Source of the DNA: a virus
DNA: 64,000 nucleotides
IMG/VR virus record: IMGVR_UViG_3300040801_004034
Coordinates: 157,293 to 221,292 of that record
Reading direction: 5' to 3' (one strand)
This document shows, piece by piece, positions 8,293-17,205 of this stretch; position 1 is the stretch's first letter; the number at the start of each line of letters is the position of its first letter. A program made the position numbers and the translations under genes. The notes beneath the pieces were generated by a model. That model worked only from the letters and a program-made list of their open reading frames with translations. It was not told the origin of the DNA and did no database searches.

Positions 8293-9606
8293 ATGACAAT
8301 TACAAAATTTAGTCAGCTCGTAAAGCTCGTAAATGAAGAGTTTTACAAAGATGGTGATACATTAAAGTTTACAACAGATTCAAACGATGATAATGTATTG
8401 AAATTTACTGATTCTTTAACAACAGTTAAAGGTGATAATTCAACATTTATAAGAAACAGGGGATTATCTCAAGGTAATTGGCATAGAGTGTATTATGGGT
8501 ATGATGTTGTGGACGATACCGATATGAGAAAAAGTGTTATGAGAATACCGAAGACATTTACATCGGGTTCAGCTGATCCAAAATCATACGATTCAAACAT
8601 AAATACAACACATTATGATTATGATGCATTTACTGATAAGGAATATCAAATGTTAATAGATAGAGCAATTGATGGGTTCGTATCAAAACCATACACAGCT
8701 AAGACGCATTATAATTTAATTGTGTATCCGAGTAGTAGATCACCTCATGTTATGGATATTGTACAGTCAATTCAAAATAAAATTGGTTATGAATTACCAG
8801 CTATAGAACACAAAAAAATTCCTAATACAACAACAGGTTGGAAACAAATATTTGGATTAAATGACCCAGATAACAGTAAAAATATTGTCAATACGCTGTA
8901 CAATAAAATCTTCGGAGATGCTAATCATTCCAGTAATGTAGCAGCTACTGCAAAAACAGAAATAAATGATGCTGCAAATGCGGTAATGACAAACCATAAA
9001 AGCAATGACGATAAATACATTTCAGTTGCAACTCATTTACGCGGTGCAGGTGAGCCGGTTTTAATACAACAAATAATCGATGCGTTAAACCAAAATGGGT
9101 TCTTCGAAAAATTTCCAGGTGCTAAACAACCTAAGCTAGGTGGTCATTTAGATCAATATGCAACTAATTCTGTATTCAGACAAGAAAGACTGAACAAAAA
9201 GCTTGGTGAGGATCAGCTTAATATTTTATTTGTGGATGATAATATTAATACAGGGGATACGTATAAGCAGTTACAAGCTGTAATTACAAAATCGCCTGAT
9301 CAGCATTGGGATTTCTTTTACCTTATTAAAAAGGAAAGTTATGGAAATACAGAAGGTGATATTGGTACTGGGGAAATCGAACAGCTTGAATCACAAAAAG
9401 TTAGTATTTCAAAAACGATTTCCGATCTCAACCTTAGGCTCAAAAAATTGAACGATGTTGAAAATTTCTCTTCTATGGACCTTGGTTTGAGCGATATGAG
9501 ACGAGAAAAGGAGCAAAAGGAAAAGACAAATCAGTTAGAATCACTTACAAACCAGCTTGCTGAACTTGAAAAGAAGATCAAGCAACTAAGCTGGCAGAGG
9601 GAATAG
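8293..9606 (+). CDS. Phosphoribosyltransferase-like late protein with C-terminal coiled coil
   Basis: 437 residues. A PRPP-loop-like strand ILFVDDNINTGDT lies at about residues 313-325, preceded by a long region with another Rossmann-like strand (YNLIVYPSSRS at about 140). Residues 360-437 are a strongly charged coiled coil. The first 30 residues (KFSQLVKLVNEEF) look like a phage structural N-terminus. The late promoter and isolated plus-strand position suggest a virion or packaged protein rather than salvage. I know no characterised protein with this architecture. Confidence 0.6.
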   Translation: MTITKFSQLVKLVNEEFYKDGDTLKFTTDSNDDNVLKFTDSLTTVKGDNSTFIRNRGLSQGNWHRVYYGYDVVDDTDMRKSVMRIPKTFTSGSADPKSYDSNINTTHYDYDAFTDKEYQMLIDRAIDGFVSKPYTAKTHYNLIVYPSSRSPHVMDIVQSIQNKIGYELPAIEHKKIPNTTTGWKQIFGLNDPDNSKNIVNTLYNKIFGDANHSSNVAATAKTEINDAANAVMTNHKSNDDKYISVATHLRGAGEPVLIQQIIDALNQNGFFEKFPGAKQPKLGGHLDQYATNSVFRQERLNKKLGEDQLNILFVDDNINTGDTYKQLQAVITKSPDQHWDFFYLIKKESYGNTEGDIGTGEIEQLESQKVSISKTISDLNLRLKKLNDVENFSSMDLGLSDMRREKEQKEKTNQLESLTNQLAELEKKIKQLSWQRE

Positions 9607-9607
9607 T

Positions 9608-9757
9608 TTAATCCCAATTCCAGGTTTCATAATACAAATCATCAACCTCGAACTCATCCCAGAATTCTTTACCGCATGTAGGACAGGTACCATATAATGT
9701 CTTCCAATGACCAGGTTTATTAGGATATCCGGTCATACCACTTGTTCTAACCTTCAT
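9608..9757 (-). CDS. Small zinc-ribbon protein (may be the C-terminal part of the upstream gene)
   Basis: 49 residues from the ATG, with a GTCPTCGK knuckle near the C-terminus. The frame stays open upstream to the TAG that ends gene 9788-9994 and encodes a YCGH pair there, which would complete a zinc site. So this may be the C-terminal domain of that gene after TAG readthrough or a C-to-T change, rather than a separate gene. Confidence 0.5.
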   Translation of the reverse strand: MKVRTSGMTGYPNKPGHWKTLYGTCPTCGKEFWDEFEVDDLYYETWNWD

Positions 9758-9787
9758 TTTAAGATCTTTATGTCCGCAATAATCGTT

Positions 9788-9994
9788 CTAGATCGTTTCA
9801 ATTTCCTGTACGACTTGTTGCTGAACCTTCTTGATTAGATCTTGTTTATCATTTGTGGTATTAATTTGTAGTTGCAAGTAAAAATGATCTTGTTTACGGT
9901 GATCTACCGTAAACTTATCTTCCATCAAAGCATTCACATTTTTGACATGCACAAACCCTGTCTCTGAGATAGTTCTCCAATCAAATTTTCTCAT
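9788..9994 (-). CDS. Hypothetical protein, TAG-terminated ahead of an in-frame zinc-ribbon frame
   Basis: 68 residues: a short beta region then a Gln/Glu-rich amphipathic helix. The start overlaps the thyA stop (ATGA). The TAG at 9788-9790 is followed in the same frame by about 60 codons ending at 9608 that include CGH and CPTC zinc-binding motifs. Confidence 0.55.
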   Translation of the reverse strand: MRKFDWRTISETGFVHVKNVNALMEDKFTVDHRKQDHFYLQLQINTTNDKQDLIKKVQQQVVQEIETI

Positions 9995-10869
9995 ACTGCA
10001 ACCTCCGCCTTGATTGTACCCTGATGATTGTAATCGACGAGCTTCGAGTCTGAAAACTCCCAATCAAATACACTTGTAAAATTATCTGTCTGAAGCGTAG
10101 GCAACGCAAGCGGGCTACGTGACAGCTGTTCTCTTGCTTGTTCCACATGGTTCTCATACAGGTGTAAATCAGCTAGTGAACCACTTAGAACACCTGGTTT
10201 GAGACCTGCTTCTTTTGCTAGCAAATCTAGTAGCAAAGCATACGATGCAAGATTGAATGGTACCCCAAGGAATGTATCACAACTGCGCTGCGTCCAAACA
10301 AGGTCGAGATATTCACCACGCTTCATAACTTGCCAAGAAAAATGACACCATGCAAGTGCTGTATGATCTAGACCGAGAGGATTCCAAGCAGTACAGACCA
10401 TTCGACGACATTCAGGATTGTTATGAAGTCGATAAACAATACTTTTTAATTGGTCAACACTTTGATGACCTTCATTACCGTAATGTCTTGCAGATGGATC
10501 ATGAAAATCTCTCCAACTAGCTCCATAAATACATGGACCGAGATCGTCTTCGGCTTTCATTTTAGCTTTAGTTTCATCATCGTTACCATATAGTACTTTA
10601 TCTGGGTTACACCATTCATCCCAAATCTTACATCCACGATCTTGAAACCATTTCTTAGATGTAACACCTTTAATGAACCCCTCGAGCTCAACCGCCATTG
10701 TTTTAAATGCAAGACGTTTTGTTGTAAGTGCCGGAAATCCTAAACTCATATCATGTTGAATCATACGAGGTGGGATTTTATAAGTAGCTACACCGGTACG
10801 GTTTTGCTGAATGACATCTGTATCAAGAAGGTCTTGAAGAATTTGTAGGTATTGTGTTTCTGCGTTCAT
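9991..10869 (-). CDS. thyA: Thymidylate synthase
   Basis: 292 residues. It methylates dUMP to dTMP with methylene-tetrahydrofolate. Family marks are the N-terminal DRTGV-like NRTGVATYKI segment, the FPALTTKRL loop, ECRRMVCTAWNP (RRxxxxxWNP), the catalytic Cys in LAWCHFSWQV, and CDTFLGVPFNLASYALL. The ATG is chosen 1 nt behind the upstream stop (TAATATG). It follows a DUF5662 gene, as in nucleotide-metabolism clusters of large phages. Confidence 0.96.
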   Translation of the reverse strand: MNAETQYLQILQDLLDTDVIQQNRTGVATYKIPPRMIQHDMSLGFPALTTKRLAFKTMAVELEGFIKGVTSKKWFQDRGCKIWDEWCNPDKVLYGNDDETKAKMKAEDDLGPCIYGASWRDFHDPSARHYGNEGHQSVDQLKSIVYRLHNNPECRRMVCTAWNPLGLDHTALAWCHFSWQVMKRGEYLDLVWTQRSCDTFLGVPFNLASYALLLDLLAKEAGLKPGVLSGSLADLHLYENHVEQAREQLSRSPLALPTLQTDNFTSVFDWEFSDSKLVDYNHQGTIKAEVAV

Positions 10870-10870
10870 A

Positions 10871-11338
10871 TTAATCTTTAAAGTGTTCACGTACGGTATT
10901 TTCCATAATCTGCTTTAGCTGACTATCGATATTGAACCGTTTGCTGTTGATATCCAAACTGGTGCGGATATTACCGTTTTTATTTCGTTGCGTAGCTGCT
11001 TTCCAGTCTGCAAGCATCTCGAGCAAATCGAGGAGTGTCATGTCATTAACACCATTCTCCCAGTGTTCAGGGTGGTGCCGGTTCTTTGCATAGTGGTTGT
11101 CAATAGCAGGTTGTACCTGCTTGAGAAGCTCATCATACTCAGGAGAACCATATTCTGTCTTAGCTAGTTCAGGAGTCTTTTCAGCAAAGATTGCTAGCTC
11201 CGGATCAACAAACTTACTATCATCATGCTTTTGACCACGATCAATCAGATCATGTACAAACAAATTCAGATTCATTTGTACTTGACGGACATGTTTATGC
11301 GTCTCGTTCAGACAGTTTAATGTTTTATTATTGCTCAT
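10871..11338 (-). CDS. DUF5662-family protein
   Basis: 155 residues, His-rich. Motifs HDxSKF at about residues 38-43 and NRHHPEHWENG at about 85-95 match DUF5662, an HD-like all-helical phage family of unknown activity that is presumed to bind metal. It lies directly upstream of thyA. Confidence 0.8.
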   Translation of the reverse strand: MSNNKTLNCLNETHKHVRQVQMNLNLFVHDLIDRGQKHDDSKFVDPELAIFAEKTPELAKTEYGSPEYDELLKQVQPAIDNHYAKNRHHPEHWENGVNDMTLLDLLEMLADWKAATQRNKNGNIRTSLDINSKRFNIDSQLKQIMENTVREHFKD

Positions 11339-11344
11339 ATTGTT

Positions 11345-11524
11345 TCATTCCTTCCGGTTTTGTATCCGACGACGGATAGCAGCTTCAATTCCGTCTTGTT
11401 CATCTGTTAACATTGCTTTAGCGTTATGTAAGATACTTTCAATATCATTTTCATCAAACCATTCTCTATCAACATCTAACCAACCAAGAATGTATTCTGC
11501 AATTTCAAATTTAGTAAATTTCAT
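11345..11524 (-). CDS. Hypothetical acidic protein
   Basis: 59 residues, helical and acidic with a basic C-terminus. Start overlaps the upstream stop (ATGA), which sets the frame. No family recognised. Confidence 0.65.
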   Translation of the reverse strand: MKFTKFEIAEYILGWLDVDREWFDENDIESILHNAKAMLTDEQDGIEAAIRRRIQNRKE

Positions 11525-11799
11525 TTTGTCTTACGATACATATCTGGATGATCCTTTTTATATTGTTCGAATTCCTCCTTTGTCATGTTCCATGGATCTG
11601 TTGGATCAGGAGCAAGATGATCAAGAATTTCTTCCGGGGAGTCACCGATCATGTAATACGGAATTGTACGATCACAAAGATTGTCTTCCTTACCTCCTTC
11701 GTCTTCTTGTTTGAGTCGAGCTCGAGCATGACGGCGAAGCATCTTTTTATCGTTCATGTCATCCCGCTCAATAAGAGATCCGCGCTTGAATTTATCCAT
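11521..11799 (-). CDS. Hypothetical charged protein
   Basis: 92 residues with a basic stretch (RRHARARLKQ) and an acidic C-terminal half. Unknown function. GGAAC promoter at 11804-11820 (spacer ACTTC) ends 4 nt before the ATG and begins in the stop of the DNA ligase gene. Confidence 0.65.
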   Translation of the reverse strand: MDKFKRGSLIERDDMNDKKMLRRHARARLKQEDEGGKEDNLCDRTIPYYMIGDSPEEILDHLAPDPTDPWNMTKEEFEQYKKDHPDMYRKTK

Positions 11800-11819
11800 A
11801 CTGTATTATAGAAGTGTTC

Positions 11820-12935
11820 CTACAGATCTTCACGCCCAATGTCAACCATAACCGGAAAACGTGGAATACCATCTGGTGTAAGGTTCTGATATCGAATTGT
11901 AGCAAGCTTACCAATGTATTTGTCTTTGTTAACAAGCAGCTCGGTAAACAATTCATCATTACCACGACCACTAGCTCCAAATTCTTTACCATCTTTTGTT
12001 TGACAAATCAACCGACCCATCATACCTGCACGTCGCCCATTACCTGGTGTGATATCAAGCACTAAAAATTCATCATCATCGAATGCTTTATACTTCTGCA
12101 AATGTTTTGTACGTGTGAAAATATACGGCTCGCTCGGATTCTTCAACATGATACCTTCATACCCATCCTCGATATAACTTGCATGAGCTTCTTCAATTGT
12201 TTCAATTGTCGGCTCGTACATAATATTCTCAACAATCTTAATCATTGAATCAATACCTGCAACTTCCATATGAAGAAACTCTTGACGTTCAATTGTGGTC
12301 ATATCAGGTCGATCTGAATCAAACATATCGAATACATGAAACTGTAACTTGCTTGCTGCTTCAGCTAAGTCAGCTGATGTAGGTTTCTTTTTACGTGTTA
12401 AACTGATTATTTTGTTGAAATCAGTATTGTATTCATGATTATAAATTTCACCATCAAGACGTACTGTTGGAAACTTCTCAAAGAAGCTTCCGAGCGCATC
12501 AAACAAATGACCAAGTGTGAAGTATGGTTTATTATTACGACTTACTGCTTCATTTTTGTCAATGATACACCGTAACCCGTCCAGCTTTGGGGAGATAAAT
12601 ACATGCTTCTCAAGATGCTTAGGTTGATATTTCTGTGCTAGGGTAGGACTAAAGTTTGTCTGTGTATCATCTGGCACATCATCAACATTTTCAACATACC
12701 CTTTATTTACATGGTCATCCCACTGCTTTTGTGCGCGTTCCATCGCAACTGTTTGAGGAGTCTTTTCGTTTGCTTTACCAAAGTTATTTCCTTTAGCATA
12801 GGTCGGTGTACTCGTTGTCGTTTTTCCACCTACCTGACCATACTCGGTCCAGAAATGATCATCTTCCCAGAACATTGTCCAGTGCTGAATACTTCCGTTT
12901 TTATTGCGTTTAAATAGCGTTGGTAAATTTTGCAT
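11820..12935 (-). CDS. ATP-dependent DNA ligase with N-terminal WGR-like domain
   Basis: 371 residues. Residues 10-75 resemble a WGR domain (HFWTEYGQVGG). The nucleotidyltransferase core follows with adenylation motif I KLDGLR (Lys at about 117), motif III RLDGEIYN, motif IV EGIMLK and motif V TRTKHLQKYK, then an OB domain ending with ATIRYQNL. It should seal nicks in DNA. WGR fusions also occur in nucleic-acid repair systems. Promoter 12945-12961 begins inside the rlmN stop codon region. Confidence 0.88.
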   Translation of the reverse strand: MQNLPTLFKRNKNGSIQHWTMFWEDDHFWTEYGQVGGKTTTSTPTYAKGNNFGKANEKTPQTVAMERAQKQWDDHVNKGYVENVDDVPDDTQTNFSPTLAQKYQPKHLEKHVFISPKLDGLRCIIDKNEAVSRNNKPYFTLGHLFDALGSFFEKFPTVRLDGEIYNHEYNTDFNKIISLTRKKKPTSADLAEAASKLQFHVFDMFDSDRPDMTTIERQEFLHMEVAGIDSMIKIVENIMYEPTIETIEEAHASYIEDGYEGIMLKNPSEPYIFTRTKHLQKYKAFDDDEFLVLDITPGNGRRAGMMGRLICQTKDGKEFGASGRGNDELFTELLVNKDKYIGKLATIRYQNLTPDGIPRFPVMVDIGREDL

Positions 12936-12944
12936 AATGATATA

Positions 12945-12961
12945 TATTGTATTACAGTTCC
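12945..12961 (-). promoter_or_regulatory. GGAAC promoter, -10 TACAATA
   Basis: GGAAC, spacer TGTAA, TACAATA. The upstream rlmN gene ends GAACTGTAA, so its stop codon is part of the spacer. Leader about 9 nt. Confidence 0.7.
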
Positions 12962-13896
12962 TTTGGTGCATGGACTTTTTCTAATCCATGACCTTTTGTC
13001 TTTTTAATTTTGTCTTTGTTTTTGTTCATCCAGTCTTGAACATACCAAAGTTGACCGCATCCACCGCCAATATCATCTTGACCGGCTGGATTGAAAACAC
13101 GGACGTTGTAACCTGCTTGTAACATCTTGGATGAAAAATCTTGTGCTAACTTCCGTTGCCGTTCATTTGCTGTGGCAATATTTTCATCGCGTTCACAAAT
13201 AACTGATATTGTTGACTGCCAGATTGACGGATCGAAATGTTTGACTAATCGATCAACATCTTCCTGTGAATCATTTTTATCATGAACACAATAATTAAAG
13301 AATGGTTTTCTACCACAAGCTTTATACCATTCAACACCGGTTTCAGAAATCTGTTTTAGCGTCATTGTAGGGCTTGGAATTAACTTCTTTCTAGCTTCAT
13401 CTGTCGATTCATGAACTGAAAACTGTAACCCGATGGTTTGGATCCATTTAGAGATTTTATTCAACTCCTCGAAAGCTTTTATTCCGCCGATTGGAGCTGA
13501 TGTTGAAATCAGAAGTGAAGCTGTAGGATACATTGCATAAAGCGTACCGAGTGCTTTTGATAACTCATTAAAATTCAACATTGGTTCACCCATTGACATA
13601 AACATGATTTGCAGCTTATCGATATCATTCGGATTACAATCGATCTCATTTTCCAACAAGTGTATTGATTGTGATGCAATCTCTTCACCTGTGAACGATC
13701 TTACGAAGTAGTCACCGGCGCCACAAAACCGACACCCTACCGGACAACCAGATTGTGTAGAACAACAGATAACTGTTCGATCTTTGTATGTCGGATACTT
13801 ATACAATACCGATTCTGCAACACCATTGTCCTGAGTGTAAACATACTTGTTTACATTTTCATCACTAGATGTTATTTTTTTAATATTATCCCACAT
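12952..13896 (-). CDS. rlmN: RlmN/Cfr-family radical SAM methyltransferase
   Basis: 314 residues. The CPVGCRFC radical-SAM cluster motif lies at residues 51-58, the SAM-binding MGEP in the middle, and the methyl-carrying Cys in GGGCGQLW at about 280. RlmN methylates C2 of A2503 in 23S rRNA and A37 of some tRNAs; Cfr methylates C8. It is shorter than the usual 350-400 residues and lacks most of the N-terminal accessory domain. Promoter 13902-13918. Its place in an RNA-repair block favours a tRNA or rRNA role. Confidence 0.9.
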   Translation of the reverse strand: MWDNIKKITSSDENVNKYVYTQDNGVAESVLYKYPTYKDRTVICCSTQSGCPVGCRFCGAGDYFVRSFTGEEIASQSIHLLENEIDCNPNDIDKLQIMFMSMGEPMLNFNELSKALGTLYAMYPTASLLISTSAPIGGIKAFEELNKISKWIQTIGLQFSVHESTDEARKKLIPSPTMTLKQISETGVEWYKACGRKPFFNYCVHDKNDSQEDVDRLVKHFDPSIWQSTISVICERDENIATANERQRKLAQDFSSKMLQAGYNVRVFNPAGQDDIGGGCGQLWYVQDWMNKNKDKIKKTKGHGLEKVHAPKEL

Positions 13897-13908
13897 ACCG
13901 GTATTATA

Positions 13909-14493
13909 TTACAGTTCCAAAATCTTTTTCGATGTCGGTACCCAATCAGGATCAGTTTTCAACTTCATTGAGACTTTACGAAACAAATCAGCTGTTGAAC
14001 CTTGCATTGTTGTTGGTACCGTATCTTGAACGGTCGAAAGACCAAAACTCTCAATCACACTAATGTAAGGTTTCTGTTCACCTTTCCAGTTCGTTGTAAC
14101 ACCAGCAACTCGTACTGCTGGAAATTCACGGCCTATCCAATCATTACGAATATGTGGCTGAACAACAATTGCTGTTCGCATGTATAGTGAGCTGCCGCAT
14201 CGACCAGGGTAGGATATAATTTGTCCTCGTTCAATCGGTTTACTGTATAAATCTGTAATATTATTAATAATTGCTTTTTTTGTTAAAAATTCTACTGCTT
14301 CTTCCATTGTTAGAACCTTTGCATTTTTACCTTTTGGTCTTTGCATTGATTCAATTTTTTCTTGTTCGTTATTATAAAGACATCCTGAGCAAGTCCAACC
14401 CCCGAACATGCCGGGAGGGCATGAACCTCTTCCCTTCGAACATTTTTCAATGTTACCCTCCCGGCAGATACCACCTTGGTGTAAATAAACCAT
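13909..14493 (-). CDS. Cys-rich hypothetical protein
   Basis: 194 residues. The first 45 hold eight cysteines in paired CxxC-like spacing, so a zinc-binding N-terminus is likely. The remainder is alpha/beta with no recognised family. The stop lies inside the GGAAC promoter of rlmN. It is 0 nt from the membrane-protein gene upstream. Confidence 0.6.
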   Translation of the reverse strand: MVYLHQGGICREGNIEKCSKGRGSCPPGMFGGWTCSGCLYNNEQEKIESMQRPKGKNAKVLTMEEAVEFLTKKAIINNITDLYSKPIERGQIISYPGRCGSSLYMRTAIVVQPHIRNDWIGREFPAVRVAGVTTNWKGEQKPYISVIESFGLSTVQDTVPTTMQGSTADLFRKVSMKLKTDPDWVPTSKKILEL

Positions 14494-14799
14494 TTACATA
14501 AACCAAGTTATAACCCAACCAAAAAGCAATGCAAAAGCAGGCTTTAATACAGCAACCACAATACTAAAAATTATCTTTTCTTCTGACGTACGAGTATCTT
14601 CCGGTTCGTTACCGGAATAACCTTTAGTTAGATAATTTATAATTATCGCAATTCCGACTGCTACCGGGATTGTTAATGATGCAATACCAAATGTAGAAAC
14701 GATAAACCATTCCCATAAGATGGTTAATGCGTATCCGCTCCAGATTATACCGAGCGGTGTAATTAGTAATGCAATTACTGCTAGTGCTATTGTTTTCAT
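14494..14799 (-). CDS. Membrane protein, about four transmembrane segments
   Basis: 101 residues with hydrophobic stretches at about 3-25, 30-55 and 75-100, separated by a charged loop (SGNEPEDTRTSEEK). Unknown function. Ends directly before the next ATG. Confidence 0.65.
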   Translation of the reverse strand: MKTIALAVIALLITPLGIIWSGYALTILWEWFIVSTFGIASLTIPVAVGIAIIINYLTKGYSGNEPEDTRTSEEKIIFSIVVAVLKPAFALLFGWVITWFM

Positions 14800-14808
14800 A
14801 TTTTTGTT

Positions 14809-15540
14809 TTATTGCTTTGTAGTGGGCATTAACCACATGTTATTGTTTGAGAAAACTTGCTCCTTGATCATGCTGTAGTATTCAAGCCGTGACAAGGTCA
14901 ACATAGTATCAGCCTTGAAACACTTGAACAATTCCTCACGGATACGCTCTTGTGAAACGTTCTTTAGACCACTTACGAACTCCATGTAGATCATGCAGCG
15001 ATGAATATCCTGATGTAGGTTGAATCCCTTGGTGATTGAAAACCTGAAGTAGCGTAACATACGAAGGTAATCTTCCTTGATTCGATCTTCAGCATTTCCA
15101 ACTGCACGGATAAGCTTCATATTAAGGTCATCCACCCCATGAAAAGGATCGATAATAGTACCATCAGCAAGATCAATAGCAATTGCATTTACAGTTGCGT
15201 CACGACGAGCAAGGTCATCTTCGATACAATCAGCAATGTGGGTTACATCAGGCCGACGACCATCACTGTATTCACCATCCTTACGAGCAAGAGCAACATC
15301 AACTGCACCGAGTCCAGGAATGTTGCATCGTAGAGTCAAAAACCCTTCAGTTGCAAGAAAGACCTCACCACCGATATCTTCAACAGCCTTCACCATGTCA
15401 GCAAAGGTAGGAGCTACCATACACAAATCCAAGTCCTTAGGCTTGCTATTTGCGTCGATCAACTTATCACGTACCCACCCACCAACGATGTACGTTGGGA
15501 AGGGTAGCTTAATGTTAGGAATGTCTAATACTGCTTGCAT
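14809..15540 (-). CDS. cca: CCA-adding enzyme / tRNA nucleotidyltransferase (class II)
   Basis: 243 residues. Motifs: GGWVRD at about 20-25, DLDL with the two catalytic Asp at about 36-38, RRDATVNAIAID at about 112-123, and the ERIREEL helix at about 202. The family adds or repairs the 3' CCA of tRNA or makes poly(A). It is about half the usual length because the C-terminal tail domain is short. Promoter 15546-15562 (TATAATT). It is within the RNA-repair block. Confidence 0.88.
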   Translation of the reverse strand: MQAVLDIPNIKLPFPTYIVGGWVRDKLIDANSKPKDLDLCMVAPTFADMVKAVEDIGGEVFLATEGFLTLRCNIPGLGAVDVALARKDGEYSDGRRPDVTHIADCIEDDLARRDATVNAIAIDLADGTIIDPFHGVDDLNMKLIRAVGNAEDRIKEDYLRMLRYFRFSITKGFNLHQDIHRCMIYMEFVSGLKNVSQERIREELFKCFKADTMLTLSRLEYYSMIKEQVFSNNNMWLMPTTKQ

Positions 15541-15561
15541 ATGGTAATTATATGATTGTTC

Positions 15562-15933
15562 CTATCCGAAATACGGTTCGCTTTTTTTACTGAAAGGGTG
15601 CATTGCATCCCAATGTTTTTTATATGCTTCAGGATCTTTTTTCTTCATACGTTCTACTTCTTCAGCATATCGCTTCAACGGACGATTTGCAATCTCATTG
15701 AATTCATCCTGTGTAATGTTATTGAGATTGATTTCAATATTTCGTAACTCAGGGCATCCAGTCTGCTCACCGCCAAACCGACGCTGTTCAGCACCTTCAG
15801 GGCTGAGATCGATCCCGTATTTGCAGTCACATGTTGAAGGTTCTTTTTCGAACATCATACCGTCATAACTACATTTCGTGCGGCGAAGCAGATGGATGTA
15901 TTTTCTGAGTGTTTCTATGTCTGTTGTAAACAT
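15562..15933 (-). CDS. Hypothetical protein
   Basis: 123 residues, charged, with four Cys in the first half. Start chosen at MFTTDIE, directly after a TATAATATT -10 that carries the stop of the upstream gene. No GGAAC box at the usual place (GAATCC instead). Confidence 0.6.
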   Translation of the reverse strand: MFTTDIETLRKYIHLLRRTKCSYDGMMFEKEPSTCDCKYGIDLSPEGAEQRRFGGEQTGCPELRNIEINLNNITQDEFNEIANRPLKRYAEEVERMKKKDPEAYKKHWDAMHPFSKKSEPYFG

Positions 15934-15937
15934 AATA

Positions 15938-16621
15938 TTATAGCGGATTCTGAGTATCCTTACCGTGATGATCTGGAGCACTTCCATTTTGCTTATCCAT
16001 GAACTTTCTCAGATCAGCAAAGTTGATCGGGTAATCATTCTCTTCAACGCTAACTTCGTAGCACTTCATCTTGGAATTCTTGTAAAGACGTCCGAGTTCA
16101 GACTTAACGAGAGTTCCATGAACATGACTGTAAAGCATGTAAGACCCTCCGCCTTGACCATTCCAACTCAACACTGGGTAATGACTCAAGCACACAGCTT
16201 GACCATTGACAAATGCTTCGAAGTAGTTTGGAGTAAACACAACTTGCTTACCCCCGAGATCGAGAACATTTTCATCAACACCGCTAAAGCTTTGATGCCA
16301 ACCCGCATAGTGATTACCAGCAGGTAGGTAAAGAGTCTTGAAGCTCAATCGGTTCAGCAATTCTTCGAATGCTTCCTTCCCACCTGCGCCGAACATAGTA
16401 TCACCAAGTAGGAAACCAACAGTATTCTCATTAGCTACTTCGTTCCAACGTTGGATCAAAGTCTCTCTATGATCAAGAACGGAATCAAATCCGCGCATCT
16501 TCCATAGCGGTACCTTCCACTTTGGATCATGATTAGCATGCAAGCATCCCCAGAACAGAACTTCCTTAGGATCTGCCTTAACCTTAACTGGCTTGTAAAA
16601 TAAATCTTTTAAATTCGACAT
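15938..16621 (-). CDS. Metallophosphoesterase (calcineurin-like)
   Basis: 227 residues. Family metal ligands appear as GCLHANHD at about residues 26-33, LLGDTMFG at about 70, AGNHYAGW at about 100, LSHYP and YSHVHG towards the end. Substrate unknown; related phage enzymes process nucleic-acid 2',3'-cyclic phosphates or 3' phosphates, so a role in end-healing is possible. Promoter 16627-16643. Confidence 0.8.
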   Translation of the reverse strand: MSNLKDLFYKPVKVKADPKEVLFWGCLHANHDPKWKVPLWKMRGFDSVLDHRETLIQRWNEVANENTVGFLLGDTMFGAGGKEAFEELLNRLSFKTLYLPAGNHYAGWHQSFSGVDENVLDLGGKQVVFTPNYFEAFVNGQAVCLSHYPVLSWNGQGGGSYMLYSHVHGTLVKSELGRLYKNSKMKCYEVSVEENDYPINFADLRKFMDKQNGSAPDHHGKDTQNPL

Positions 16622-16626
16622 ATGCG

Positions 16627-16643
16627 TATTATAAATGTGTTCC
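16627..16643 (-). promoter_or_regulatory. GGAAC-N5-TATAATA promoter
   Basis: GGAAC, spacer ACATT, TATAATA; 5 nt to the ATG at 16621. Confidence 0.75.
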
Positions 16644-17069
16644 TGTTGCAAGTTGAACATAAAATGGTACAAGAGCAATAAGCGTTACTGCGTGAATAAG
16701 CTGATCGATTCCAATTGTATTCCAAAATGCTTTATATTGATCACGTTGCCAGAATCGAGCTGTAAGTCTACTTGTACACCAATCTGTTGCAAAATGTGTT
16801 ACAAAAATATAAAAATATATTAACATATGAAACGAAAATGATCCCCAAAATCCCATATTAGGCAGCTCTGTTACAAAGCAAAGCGGCATCAAGATAAAAA
16901 GAAAAATCATCATGAATACAGTCCCTGTATAAATCGTAACGTGATCTAACATAACCCTGTTATCTGAGATTTTTTGTGTACCTATTTTTCTACTCTGAAG
17001 TAGAAAATCTCCGATATAATGCCCACTAAGTAAGACAGCTATAAAATAAATTGTAATATATTCAATCAT
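16629..17069 (-). CDS. DUF3307-family membrane protein
   Basis: 146 residues, four hydrophobic segments. GHYIGDFLLQSRKIG at about residues 16-30, HVTIYTG and the C-terminal GIDQLIHAVTL match DUF3307, an integral membrane family of unknown function often found in phages and prophages. Confidence 0.75.
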   Translation of the reverse strand: MIEYITIYFIAVLLSGHYIGDFLLQSRKIGTQKISDNRVMLDHVTIYTGTVFMMIFLFILMPLCFVTELPNMGFWGSFSFHMLIYFYIFVTHFATDWCTSRLTARFWQRDQYKAFWNTIGIDQLIHAVTLIALVPFYVQLATGTHL

Positions 17070-17205
17070 AATCTTCTCCAATTCCAACTGTTCGATGTGC
17101 ATATCTCTCACCGCAAGAATATTCAGCGAGCTCTGAACTGCATAGAGATAATGTTCCGTCCTTCACTCTCTGAAAAAACAGATCGATCTCTAATTCCTCA
17201 ATCAT
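17062..17205 (-). CDS. Small hypothetical protein
   Basis: 47 residues starting at the ATG that overlaps the end of the Thg1-like gene. Acidic, with two Cys. Overlaps the DUF3307 gene by 8 nt. No family recognised. Confidence 0.55.
   Translation of the reverse strand: MIEELEIDLFFQRVKDGTLSLCSSELAEYSCGERYAHRTVGIGEDYD

Noticed and set aside
15183-15547. Long plus-strand open frames over the CCA enzyme gene
   Set aside because: They are antisense of a gene with clear motifs on the minus strand.
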